Below are positions 1-7,961 of a DNA stretch of 44,529 nt, one piece after another (the stretch's first letter is position 1; the number at the start of each line of letters is the position of its first letter). The translations under genes were made by a program, and so were the position numbers. The stretch comes from Candidatus Zixiibacteriota bacterium. GTDB lineage: Bacteria; Zixibacteria; MSB-5A5; UBA10806; 4484-95. The notes under the pieces are model-generated. The model was not told where the DNA came from. It made no database searches and saw only the letters and a program-made list of their open reading frames with translations. The stretch lies in the NCBI GenBank assembly GCA_021159005.1, contig JAGGSN010000085.1, positions 1-44,529 on the forward strand. The letters run 5' to 3'.

Positions 1-150
1 CAGCAGCAGCAGCAGCAGCAGCCTAAGAAAGGCGAGATGTCGGAGAAAGAAGCCAAGGAATTATTAGAGGCATTCAAAGAAGATGAAAAAGAGATACAGA
101 AAAACCTTAAAAAAGTTGTCGTCCGTTCCGGCTCGCGCCGCGATTGGTAG
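1..150 (+). CDS. batC: BatC-like TPR protein, C-terminal end only
   Basis: The window opens inside this gene. The visible 49 residues start with seven glutamines encoded by a pure CAG tract (1-21), then PKKGEMSEKEAKELLEAFK and a charged tail that ends at the TAG at 148-150. A Gln-rich stretch followed by an MSxEEAxxLLEAL-like segment is typical of the end of BatC-type TPR proteins of the Bacteroides aerotolerance (Bat) operon. The next genes are batD and batE, which supports the assignment. The TPR repeats themselves are outside the window. The reading frame overlaps the proposed start of batD by 68 bases. Confidence 0.7.
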   Translation, partial: QQQQQQQPKKGEMSEKEAKELLEAFKEDEKEIQKNLKKVVVRSGSRRDW

Positions 151-1927
151 TATTGTAATACTACTGCTGGCATCCGGGATAGCCGGCGCGGGCGATATCG
201 ATATCAATGCCAGTGTCGATAGGACGGAAATAACGCTTGGGGAATCGATAGAGCTTACTATCTCCGTAGCCGGTCCGGTAAGACATATCGACAAGCCCGA
301 ACTGCCCGACCTTTCTAAATTTGACGTGTATTCATCGGGAACATCGTCAAATATTTCAATTGTACCCGGAGCAATAAACTACCAGACCGATTATTCCTAT
401 ATTCTTATGCCAAGAAAAACCGGCACTTACACAATCCAACCGGCGCGAGTAAAATATAAAGGGAAGCGCTATTCCACAACGCCGATTATTATCAAAGTTA
501 CACGTCAGGCACAAGCAAAGCAGGCTGTTCCGTCAAAATCGCAATCAAATGCGAAAACCAGCCAGCGCTCTCAGACAACAAGCGACTTCTTCATCGAACA
601 GGATGTAGACACAAAAAAGCCATATATCGGGCAGCAGGTAACGATGATTTTCAGATTTTATCAGGCTAAGAACTTATATGAACAGCCAACATTGCAATGG
701 CCTGACTACAACGGGTTTTGGGTTGAGGATTTGCCCCCGCAAAAAACATATAATAAAATGATTAACGGTAAAACGTATAGAGTTACCGAAATTCGCAAAG
801 CCCTTTTCGCTACGGTTGCCGGTAAAATTACTATTGAACCGGTAGTATTAACAATTCCCCCAAGCGCGCGTAATTCATTTTTCGACTTTGACCCTTTTAG
901 CATGCATTCTCGTCGAAAACAAAGATCCTCAAGCAAAAACGTTTTACGCAGTAAAAAAATCATCATAGATGTTCAATCTCTGCCAATGGCAAATAAGCCC
1001 TCTGATTTTTCAGGCGCAGTCGGTTCATACAGCTGGAAAATCTCAATCGACAAGGACACCGTAGAGGTAGACCAGCCGATTACATTAAAAGCATCCGTAA
1101 CAGGTTCCGGTAACATCAAAAAACTTCCGGGTGTAGAAATACCCGAATTGGAAAATTTCCGTCTTTATGATTCGGGGAGCAATGAGAATATCTCTAAGAA
1201 GAATTACAAAGTATCCGGTTCCAAGTTATTTGAATGGGTCTTAATTCCCACCGCGCCGGGCGAGTATGAACTTCCCGAATTAAGTTTCAACTTTTTTGAC
1301 CCGTGGTCTAAAAAATACAAAAAACAGTCAAAAAAACCGGGCAAAGTGTATGTCAAGCCATCCTCGGTTAGTTTAATGGCTCTGGGAGACAGGCCGGTTA
1401 ATGTTATACCAGCCGCTCGAACCAGTTTGAATTATATTGCAACCGAACTCTCAAGCAAATCAATTTCGACGCCGTTTTTCAAGTCTAAGTTAGTATGGAT
1501 TGTTCAACTAATGCCTGTGCTCTGGCTTATTTTTCTTACTGTTCATATCAACCGACGGAAAAGACTTGAGGGTGATATCGCCTATGCCCGCCGCAAACTG
1601 GCCTCAAAAGCCGCTAAGAAAGCATTAAAAGAGGCTTATAACGGTTTGAAAAAACCGGAGTTATTTTACAGCTTAGTTTTTAATGGCATTGTTGGTTTTA
1701 TATCAGATAAATTAAACGTAAAAGCCGCCGGCCTTACTAATACTCAGATAATTGAAATGCTGAAAAGTACCGGCAAATGTGATAGCATCATTGATGAATT
1801 CTCAAGTTTCTTAGATAAGTGTGATATAGGCAGGTTTTCACCGAATAGGCCAACATCCGAACAGGCGCAACAGATTTATAACAAGGCGGAAAACCTGCTG
1901 TCGGAGCTGGATAGGAACCTGAAATGA
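83..1927 (+). CDS. batD: BatD family protein (aerotolerance operon, membrane anchored)
   Basis: 614 residues. A basic n-region (MKKRYRKTLKK) and a hydrophobic stretch to about residue 36 form a signal peptide. The beta-rich body has two similar units: an Ig-like unit beginning DINASVDRTEITLGESIEL, with the family motif FWVEDLPPQKTY near residue 215, and a second beginning near 320 (KISIDKDTVEVDQPITL). A single membrane helix lies near 469-491, followed by a basic, helical cytoplasmic tail. BatD proteins are encoded with BatA/B/C/E and a MoxR ATPase; their exact function is unsettled, with roles proposed in envelope or oxidative stress. The ATG at 83 lies inside batC. A TTG at 116 is an alternative that keeps most of the signal peptide. 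The gene overlaps batE by 4 bases (ATGA), so translation is probably coupled. Confidence 0.85.
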   Translation: MKKRYRKTLKKLSSVPARAAIGSIVILLLASGIAGAGDIDINASVDRTEITLGESIELTISVAGPVRHIDKPELPDLSKFDVYSSGTSSNISIVPGAINYQTDYSYILMPRKTGTYTIQPARVKYKGKRYSTTPIIIKVTRQAQAKQAVPSKSQSNAKTSQRSQTTSDFFIEQDVDTKKPYIGQQVTMIFRFYQAKNLYEQPTLQWPDYNGFWVEDLPPQKTYNKMINGKTYRVTEIRKALFATVAGKITIEPVVLTIPPSARNSFFDFDPFSMHSRRKQRSSSKNVLRSKKIIIDVQSLPMANKPSDFSGAVGSYSWKISIDKDTVEVDQPITLKASVTGSGNIKKLPGVEIPELENFRLYDSGSNENISKKNYKVSGSKLFEWVLIPTAPGEYELPELSFNFFDPWSKKYKKQSKKPGKVYVKPSSVSLMALGDRPVNVIPAARTSLNYIATELSSKSISTPFFKSKLVWIVQLMPVLWLIFLTVHINRRKRLEGDIAYARRKLASKAAKKALKEAYNGLKKPELFYSLVFNGIVGFISDKLNVKAAGLTNTQIIEMLKSTGKCDSIIDEFSSFLDKCDIGRFSPNRPTSEQAQQIYNKAENLLSELDRNLK

Positions 1928-2676
1928 GATTAGCTTCAATACTGTTTATATGCATACTAATGCTTCCGGTTAGTTCTGCAAGCGGTTCCGATCAGGATAT
2001 CTGGGAACAGGCAAATAATGCGTATGACCAAAATAATTTTAAAGAGGCTTTGGACGGCTATCTATTGCTTCTGGAACATGGGAACCGAAGCCCTTCGGTA
2101 TATTATAATCTCGGCAGCGCTTATTTTAAAAATAACCAGGTTGGTATGGCAATAGCCGCCTATCGTTTATGCCTCAAGCTCGACCCATCCTTCACTAAGG
2201 CGCAAGAAAATCTCGAATATGTGCGCAGATATACTGTCGATAAGGTAGAAAAACCGCCAAAAGGATTTTTGCTGAATCTATGGTCGGGTATGGCAGGGAT
2301 ATTTTCTGCTGAAGAGTATTTTGTGTTTACTATAATTATTTACTGGATTTTAAGCTTGATTATAACTTTAATGATATTGGGAATCGGTAAAAAGGAGTTT
2401 TTAAGTTATTTGTTGATATTGCTTGTCGTAGTGTTTATCTTGTCGGGCGTTCAAACTCATTTTGTGATTAACGAAACAATTAATACAAAGTGGGGCGTTC
2501 TAACGGCAGCTTCAGCAGAGTTGAGAGAAGGACCGGGTGAGGATTTTGAGAAAATCTTCACTGGCCATGAGGGATTGGAATTTAAGATACTATCCCAAAG
2601 GCAAGGCTATTACTTGGTTGAACTTGCCAATGGCTTAAATGGATGGATTAAGGGAGCCACCTTGACGGAGATTTAA
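1924..2676 (+). CDS. batE: BatE-like protein: TPR, two membrane helices, SH3 domain
   Basis: 250 residues. A signal peptide (to about residue 19) is followed by two TPR units, about 25-100 (DIWEQANNAYDQNNFKEAL, then YYNLGSAYFKNNQVGMAIAAYRLCLKLDP). Two membrane helices lie near 132-155 and 159-182. A C-terminal bacterial SH3-type domain (about 190-250) contains the typical AELREGPGEDFEKI segment and ends in GWIKGATL. The TPR-TM-TM-SH3 order is that of BatE in the Bat operon. The start codon lies in an ATGA overlap with batD. The SH3 domain probably faces the periplasm and contacts cell wall or other envelope parts; that part is inferred. Confidence 0.82.
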   Translation: MRLASILFICILMLPVSSASGSDQDIWEQANNAYDQNNFKEALDGYLLLLEHGNRSPSVYYNLGSAYFKNNQVGMAIAAYRLCLKLDPSFTKAQENLEYVRRYTVDKVEKPPKGFLLNLWSGMAGIFSAEEYFVFTIIIYWILSLIITLMILGIGKKEFLSYLLILLVVVFILSGVQTHFVINETINTKWGVLTAASAELREGPGEDFEKIFTGHEGLEFKILSQRQGYYLVELANGLNGWIKGATLTEI

Positions 2677-2677
2677 T

Positions 2678-3715
2678 TTGGCTCTATTGAAGAGAAAAAG
2701 GTTTTGGGGAGCAATACTCGCTTTAATTCTTATAATCTTTTTATTCAGGGATTTTAAGTTTAAAGAAATCTGGAATATTATTATAAGTATAAACTTCTGG
2801 TATCTAATCCCGCTTTGTATAGCGGAATTCCTGATTGCTTTTGTTCGCTCTCAGCGATGGAAATATATTATCGATCCGGGCAAAAAGATCAGCTCATTGG
2901 ATATATTTTCGACATTTTCAATCGGTATGATGATGAACCTTCTATTACCGGCTTTAACCGGTCAGGTTGCGCGTATTTTCCTGTTAGCTAAAAAAGAGTC
3001 AATGAAAAAAACATTTGCTTTCACCACAGTCGTTTTAGAGGTCTTATTCGATGCTATCGTGTTGTTTGGGTTATTGCTTTTTGTTTCCACATTTTATGTG
3101 TTCCCGGATTATATCAGCGGTTGGTGGCCAATTGGCGGACTGGCTGTTGCAGCGTTAGCCGGCTGGTTATATTGGTTGTCGCGCAATTATAAAGCTGCTG
3201 CTGAAAAAATCGAAAACGGCAGTTTCAATGAGGTAAAAGGCTTTGCCGAAAGATTGCTTTATCTTAAGACAACTTTTATCTATGGGCTGCAGATGCTCCA
3301 CAGTTCCAAACATCTTTTCTTGGTAACCGGCTTTACTATTATTTCCTGGAGCTTTCAGGCAATAATGGTATATCTTTTAATAGGCGCATTTAGCCTTAAT
3401 ATAGACCTCTGGGGCGCAGTTATTATCATGATAATAAATACTATTATGGTATTAATTGTCGTAACTCCGGTCAATATCGGCACCTTTCAGCTTGCCTGTG
3501 TTTTCGCTCTTTCATTATTTGGCATAGATAAACATACCGCTCTGAGCTTTTCAATTGTATTGCACGCATTCAACTATATTCCGCCGGTTTTGTTGGGCTG
3601 GTTTTTCTCAGTTAAAGAGGGCTTAAGCTTCAAGAAACTCTACAATGAAAGGGCGCAAAAGGATAGTGATGAGATAGAGATTGAAGAAATTAAAATTAGG
3701 GAACCCATAAGATAA
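2678..3715 (+). CDS. Lysylphosphatidylglycerol synthetase-type transmembrane protein (flippase-like)
   Basis: 345 residues, about eight hydrophobic helices, and a charged cytoplasmic tail rich in Asp/Glu/Ile (ending EEIKIREPIR). Conserved patterns of the LPG_synthase_TM / UPF0104 family are visible: the early R-x-x-R-W motif (VRSQRWKYI), the GMMMNLLLPALTGQVAR segment, which corresponds to the family's G-x-x-x-N-x-x-L-P-x-R-x-G region, and TPVNIGTFQLACVFAL near the end. Family members act as lipid or polyprenyl-lipid flippases or as the membrane part of aminoacyl-lipid synthases; the substrate cannot be told here. Start is a TTG one base after the batE stop, with GGAG at 2667-2670 at good spacing, so it belongs to the bat operon. 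Confidence 0.75.
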   Translation: MALLKRKRFWGAILALILIIFLFRDFKFKEIWNIIISINFWYLIPLCIAEFLIAFVRSQRWKYIIDPGKKISSLDIFSTFSIGMMMNLLLPALTGQVARIFLLAKKESMKKTFAFTTVVLEVLFDAIVLFGLLLFVSTFYVFPDYISGWWPIGGLAVAALAGWLYWLSRNYKAAAEKIENGSFNEVKGFAERLLYLKTTFIYGLQMLHSSKHLFLVTGFTIISWSFQAIMVYLLIGAFSLNIDLWGAVIIMIINTIMVLIVVTPVNIGTFQLACVFALSLFGIDKHTALSFSIVLHAFNYIPPVLLGWFFSVKEGLSFKKLYNERAQKDSDEIEIEEIKIREPIR

Positions 3716-3730
3716 TTAACCGCCGTATAA

Positions 3731-3803
3731 ACCAACAGCGCTGGTGCGCGAGGACGTACACCAGCCGCGTTATAACAAGGACATACACTAACCACGTAAT
3801 TTA
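3731..3803. repeat. Dispersed hairpin repeat A, two degenerate copies
   Basis: The first copy forms an inverted repeat: GCTGGTG (3740-3746) pairs with CACCAGC (3759-3765) around a loop containing CGAGGACGT. A second, weaker copy follows (AAGGACATACACTAACCAC, from 3777). The reverse complement of the core recurs as a tandem pair at 41771-41836. Sequence comparison was by eye. Confidence 0.65.
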
Positions 3804-3886
3804 ATAACTGCTTACATACGCCAATCAAAATTAATATAATTGTTGAGATAAAAGAAATCCTTCCGATAAAAATAAATGTATAAATA

Positions 3887-3930
3887 TAATTCCCTCTGGT
3901 TACCGAGCGGTGCTTGGCAACCAGAGCTAA
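3887..3930 (+). repeat. Dispersed hairpin repeat B, copy 1
   Basis: GGTTACCGAG and CTTGGCAACC (about 3898-3922) form a 10-pair stem with two G-U pairs and a short loop CGGTG. The flanks AATTCCCTCT and AGAGCTAA are also shared with a second copy on the opposite strand at 41898-41959, where the loop is longer. It lies in the 278-base gap before the DUF2231 gene. Confidence 0.6.
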
Positions 3931-3993
3931 TGCGCTTGTCAGCGTGTTGTTTGTTATTATTTGTAGTTAGTTATACATAATGAATGAGGCAAT

Positions 3994-4671
3994 ATGAATC
4001 TAATACATCCAACAATTGTTCACCTTGCAATTGCCCTTTTTATAATGTCAATGATTTGCGAAGCGTTAAGTTTGATAACCAGCAAGAAAACCTGGCCGCA
4101 ATTTGCAAAATACTATATTGGCGCATCGGCAGTAATGTCATTTATTGCCATAATAACCGGCTCAGTAGATTATAGAACTTTATGGATGACCGAGTATGGC
4201 TATATTTATCTTCAAACGCACATGATACTTGGAGTACTGGTATTTTTTATTATTCAACTTTTAGCGAATTATCGGATACTATTACAAAAGATGCTGCCAA
4301 AATCTGCTTTCACCGCCTATCTGATTCTATGCGGAATTTGTCTTGGGTTGTTATCCGGTACTGCCAGTCTTGGTAAAACCGGCGTTTATAAGTACGGTGC
4401 CGGTGTTTCTGCGGCAATGTTGAACCGTTTGGAGACTGAGGAATATCTTAAAAAGCAATACCAACTGGCAGCAATTCCCGCGCTTATCGATAAAGACTCA
4501 TTAGCGGTTCTATCAGCTAATCTTACCGCCTTTTCTACTGAGGATATCCTGTATGCGCCTTCCGATTCAATGGTTCAAGATGACCGCGAACCCAATTCAT
4601 CAGAGCTTGAAATGAACGAAAATCATCCCGATTCGCCTGTTATTGACGATGACCATCATGGGCATCATTAG
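3994..4671 (+). CDS. DUF2231 family membrane protein with His-rich C-terminus
   Basis: 225 residues. It begins MNLIHPTIVHLAIALFIMSM, close to the HPxxVHFPIAL start of DUF2231 proteins, which have four membrane helices; helices lie near 8-28, 44-62, 74-94 and 104-124 here. The function of the family is not established; histidines in the helices have suggested heme or metal binding. The C-terminal 70 residues are soluble, acidic, and end in DDDHHGHH, a likely metal-binding tail. GAGG at 3986 supports the ATG at 3994. The gene stands alone between repeat-bearing DNA and the 4672-4940 gap. Confidence 0.72.
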   Translation: MNLIHPTIVHLAIALFIMSMICEALSLITSKKTWPQFAKYYIGASAVMSFIAIITGSVDYRTLWMTEYGYIYLQTHMILGVLVFFIIQLLANYRILLQKMLPKSAFTAYLILCGICLGLLSGTASLGKTGVYKYGAGVSAAMLNRLETEEYLKKQYQLAAIPALIDKDSLAVLSANLTAFSTEDILYAPSDSMVQDDREPNSSELEMNENHPDSPVIDDDHHGHH

Positions 4672-4897
4672 CCGCATTCAGGTGGAAATTGCGGAAATTC
4701 TATAGCTGTCAAACAAATATCGCAATTAGTAATTGAGACAGAATATTCGACTTTGGCTTTTCCGGTCATTATTTCACGGTAAAAACACCTGCAATCAGCC
4801 GTTTAAGACAGTCATCTTTGTATTAAAACAATAATTTTTCTGGTATTATAGAATATGCTATGCTATTTTACTTTAGCAGTATTGAAATTAACCGATT

Positions 4898-4914
4898 GGT
4901 TAAAGATAAGAAGA
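4898..4914. promoter_or_regulatory. Possible operator palindrome upstream of the small orphan gene
   Basis: TTAACC-GATT-GGTTAA is a perfect 6-base inverted repeat about 27 bases before the ATG at 4941. Its size and position suit a dimeric repressor or activator site. No regulator gene is adjacent, so the role is inferred only from symmetry and position. The rest of 4672-4940 is AT-rich and shows no other gene. Confidence 0.3.
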
Positions 4915-4940
4915 CAGTATTTTAGTTCAAAGGGTGATTC

Positions 4941-5252
4941 ATGAAGGAAAATTCAAGAACTATAACATTCAAGGATTTTAAACTAACAATCAGAGCGGCA
5001 GATAAGCCTGATGCTGTCTTAGTTTTATTTCATGGCGGAACTGATGTAGATGGTTATGGCTGCGAAAGTTCAGCTGGCGACAGGAAGAAGCTTGAGGAAG
5101 ATTTCAAGTTTATGTTTATACCCGCTGAGGCGCCATCCCGGAAAAAAGGCGAATATATTTTGTATTTCAGACTTCCCGGAAAAGAAGAAAAATTCTTTAA
5201 CTGGGTCGATAAGCAAAAGAAAATGTATTATGGGATAGAAGATGACAGATGA
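4941..5252 (+). CDS. Small conserved-looking protein of unknown function
   Basis: 103 residues, no signal peptide or membrane helix, rich in Lys, Asp and Glu. I do not recognise the family. It starts MKENSRTITFKDFKLTIRA and has a hydrophobic beta strand followed by Gly/Asp (AVLVLFHGGTDVDGYG), then a charged helix and a beta-rich end. The size suggests a single small alpha/beta domain. AAAGGGTG upstream of the ATG gives a plausible ribosome site. It is transcribed in the same direction as lon, 82 bases before the earliest possible lon start, but a separate lon promoter is visible in the gap. Confidence 0.55.
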   Translation: MKENSRTITFKDFKLTIRAADKPDAVLVLFHGGTDVDGYGCESSAGDRKKLEEDFKFMFIPAEAPSRKKGEYILYFRLPGKEEKFFNWVDKQKKMYYGIEDDR

Positions 5253-5289
5253 ATACTATTACTAAAACCGCTTTACATTCAATTAGTAT

Positions 5290-5317
5290 TTGGATGTATT
5301 AATAATATCATTATAAT
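5290..5317 (+). promoter_or_regulatory. Putative sigma-70 promoter of lon
   Basis: A perfect TATAAT at 5312-5317 has a weak -35 (TTGGAT, 5290-5295) at 16-base spacing. Transcription would start near 5324, giving a very short leader. No CIRCE or other heat-shock operator is seen. Confidence 0.45.
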
Positions 5318-5340
5318 AGAGAATTAAGGCAGGGATGATT

Positions 5341-7797
5341 ATGGAAACTATAAATGCAAATAATGAAAAAGTAGCTAATATCGATATAAGTAATTTGACA
5401 ACCGAACCAATTTCAATTCTACCGATACAAACTACCGTTGTATTCCCTTCTCTGGTTATGCCTCTTATGGTAGCAGAAGCGCGGTTCACAAAGCTTGTTG
5501 ATGAGACATTGATGGATGGCAAGCCGTTGGGGCTTTTTACTCAGAAAGACCCGGGAAAAGAAAATATTAACTCTGATGACATATATAGGGTGGGTGTTGC
5601 CGGACATATCTTGAAAATGCTTCGTTTCCCCGATGGTTCTGTTCGTTTTTTAGTTCAGGGTATTTCACGTATCAAGATTAAAAAGTTTGTCGAGACCGAA
5701 CCGTTTTTAAAAGCCGATGTTGAAGTTCCGAAGGAAATATTCGATGAATCTATTGAAACCGAAGCATTGATGCGAAATGTTTTGGAGCAATTGGCAAATG
5801 TTACCAAACTTGCTCCGTATTTGCCGGATGATTTGCAAGTTTCGGCATATAATACAAGCGAACCCTCAAAACTGGCAGATTTAATTGCCTCGAATCTTAA
5901 CATTAGCATTGCTGAAAAGCAGGAAGTTTTAGAGATATTTGATGTCAAGAAGCGTTTGCTTAAAGTAAACATGATGATAAACAAAGAACTTCAGGTGCTT
6001 GAAACATCGCGAAAGATTCAGACTGATGCAGCCTCGGAAATGGGCAAATCTCAGCGCGATTATATTCTTCGCGAACAGCTTAAGGCAATCCAGAAAGAGT
6101 TGGGTGAAGCTGATGACCGGATGTTGGAAATCGAGGATATTAAAAAGAAAATCAAGACGGCTAATATGCCCGATGAGGCGCGGGAGGCATCCGAAAAGGA
6201 ACTTGACAGATTGTCGAAAATGAATCCCTCGGCGGCTGAATATACTGTAAGCCGCACTTATCTCGACTGGCTGGTAAATCTGCCATGGTCGGTTAGCACT
6301 GAGGATATTCTCGATATTAAAGCCGCTCAAAAAGTATTGAATGAAGACCATTATGATCTCGATAAAGTCAAAGAACGAATACTCGAGTATTTAGCTGTCA
6401 GGAAATTAAACAGCGACTTGAAAGGACCGATACTTTGTTTTGTGGGTCCTCCCGGCGTGGGTAAAACCTCTCTGGGCATGTCTATTGCGAGAGCAATGGG
6501 TAGAAAATTTTTCAGGATGTCGTTAGGCGGTGTTCGGGATGAAGCGGAAGTCCGCGGTCATCGGCGAACATATATCGGAGCTTTGCCCGGAAGGATAATT
6601 CAGGGTATACGAAAATCAGGTTCAAACAATCCGGTTTTTATGTTGGATGAAGTCGATAAAATCGGCCAGGATTTCCGCGGTGATCCATCCTCGGCATTGC
6701 TGGAGGTGCTTGACCCGGAACAGAATTTTAGCTTTGCCGATCATTATCTTGATGTAAACTTCGATTTAACAAAGGTCATGTTTATCACCACTGCTAATAT
6801 CCTCGAAACTATACCGGCAGTTCTTCTTGATCGTATGGAAGTTATTACCTTGCCCGGATATACTGATCTTGAGAAGCTGGCAATCGCCAAGAAATTTCTT
6901 ATTCCGAGAAACTTAACCGACCACGGCCTAACATTGAAGAATCTGACTTTTACTGATAAAGCTATTAAAAATGTTGTATCTGATTATACCCGTGAATCCG
7001 GTTTACGCAATTTAAATAGAGAACTCGGTACTATCTGCCGCAAAGTTGCCAGAAAAGTAGCGGCTGAAGAAGTAATATACACGAATGTTACTCCAAAATT
7101 AGTTCAAGAATTCCTTGGACCAGAAAAGTATTTTCAGGATTTTGCAGAGAAAATTCCCTCAATTGGAGTTGTGCCCGGCCTGGCCTGGACATCAGCCGGC
7201 GGTGAAATTCTGTTTATCGAGGCAGCAGCCATGCCCGGCAAAAAAGACCTTAAACTGACAGGTCAGCTTGGCGATGTCATGAAAGAATCCGTGATGACAG
7301 CGTTGTCATATTTGAGATCGATTTCGGATCAACTGGGAATCGAGCAATCATATTTCACTACTCATGATTTTCATGTGCATGTACCGGCAGGCGCTACCCC
7401 AAAAGACGGACCTTCTGCCGGAGTAACTATGTTCACAGCATTAGCTTCCTTGGCAACCAATACTCCAATCGCTCCTTATATGGCTATGACCGGCGAGATT
7501 ACGCTGCGCGGCGATGTGCTGCCGATTGGAGGTCTCAAACAAAAAGCATTAGCCGCTTTCAGGGCAGGGATAAAAACAATTCTATTCCCCAAAAAGAATA
7601 AGCGGGACTTGATTGAAATTCCTAAGGAGATTACAAACAAGATAACATTCGTGCCAGTAGAGAATATTGATGATATTTTGGAAAACGCGCTGGGGTTGAA
7701 ATTAAAAAAAGTTGCTTCCAAAGAGAAAAAAATCAAAACAACTTCCAAAAAGCTTAAAAAGAAATCAACAAAAAAGGCGGCTAAGAAAAAACGCTAA
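5341..7797 (+). CDS. lon: ATP-dependent protease Lon (LonA type) with basic C-terminal tail
   Basis: 818 residues from the ATG at 5341. Another in-frame ATG lies at 5335, but AAGG/AGGG at 5326-5334 is too close to it and fits 5341. Domains in order: N-terminal substrate-binding domain (PISILPIQTTVVFPSLVMPL onward, about 20-205), coiled-coil linker, AAA+ module with Walker A GPPGVGKTS (about 6445-6470) and Walker B VFMLDEVDKIG, then the protease domain. The catalytic Ser is in PKDGPSAG (codon at 7414) and the Lys in GGLKQK (codon at 7543), 43 residues apart as in E. coli Lon. It degrades misfolded and regulatory proteins in the cytoplasm. After the usual end of Lon there is an added tail of roughly 30 residues, mostly Lys, Ser, Thr and Ala, ending KKAAKKKR. 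Confidence 0.97.
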   Translation: METINANNEKVANIDISNLTTEPISILPIQTTVVFPSLVMPLMVAEARFTKLVDETLMDGKPLGLFTQKDPGKENINSDDIYRVGVAGHILKMLRFPDGSVRFLVQGISRIKIKKFVETEPFLKADVEVPKEIFDESIETEALMRNVLEQLANVTKLAPYLPDDLQVSAYNTSEPSKLADLIASNLNISIAEKQEVLEIFDVKKRLLKVNMMINKELQVLETSRKIQTDAASEMGKSQRDYILREQLKAIQKELGEADDRMLEIEDIKKKIKTANMPDEAREASEKELDRLSKMNPSAAEYTVSRTYLDWLVNLPWSVSTEDILDIKAAQKVLNEDHYDLDKVKERILEYLAVRKLNSDLKGPILCFVGPPGVGKTSLGMSIARAMGRKFFRMSLGGVRDEAEVRGHRRTYIGALPGRIIQGIRKSGSNNPVFMLDEVDKIGQDFRGDPSSALLEVLDPEQNFSFADHYLDVNFDLTKVMFITTANILETIPAVLLDRMEVITLPGYTDLEKLAIAKKFLIPRNLTDHGLTLKNLTFTDKAIKNVVSDYTRESGLRNLNRELGTICRKVARKVAAEEVIYTNVTPKLVQEFLGPEKYFQDFAEKIPSIGVVPGLAWTSAGGEILFIEAAAMPGKKDLKLTGQLGDVMKESVMTALSYLRSISDQLGIEQSYFTTHDFHVHVPAGATPKDGPSAGVTMFTALASLATNTPIAPYMAMTGEITLRGDVLPIGGLKQKALAAFRAGIKTILFPKKNKRDLIEIPKEITNKITFVPVENIDDILENALGLKLKKVASKEKKIKTTSKKLKKKSTKKAAKKKR

Positions 7798-7802
7798 CCT
7801 GC

Positions 7803-7894
7803 ATTTTTCACAAATATTAGCATGTGATGACATGCGCCATAGGCGAATTTTTCTGTTGGAACTGTCGGAAGTAACTTCCGACAGCACAAAAAAT
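7803..7894 (+). repeat. Dispersed 3'-end repeat R, copy 1
   Basis: Begins 6 bases after the lon stop. It shares the string TTAGCATGTG, then TGACAT, and a terminal hairpin with a second copy at 44342-44436, in the same orientation and again just after a stop codon. The hairpin is perfect: CTGTCGGAAG (7862-7871), loop TAA, CTTCCGACAG (7875-7884), followed by CACAAAAAAT. There is no U-tract on the plus strand, so it is not a classic intrinsic terminator, though it may shape the 3' end of lon mRNA and of the convergent mscS transcript. Confidence 0.65.
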
Positions 7895-7961
7895 GACGAA
7901 TAAAAGTTTATAAACAATCTAGTTTTAAGTGATAGCCGGTAAATCCTAAACTAACGTACAG

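Noticed and set aside
3843-3869. Sigma-28-like -10 box (TCCGATAA) before the DUF2231 gene
   Set aside because: No TAAA at the required 15-base spacing and more than 120 bases from the gene.
5010-5080. FHGG motif in the 103-residue orphan as an alpha/beta-hydrolase oxyanion motif
   Set aside because: The protein is far too short for a hydrolase fold and lacks a GxSxG nucleophile motif.
7862-7884. Lon-mscS hairpin as a standard intrinsic terminator
   Set aside because: A perfect 10-pair stem, but no T run follows on either strand; it is better explained as part of repeat R.
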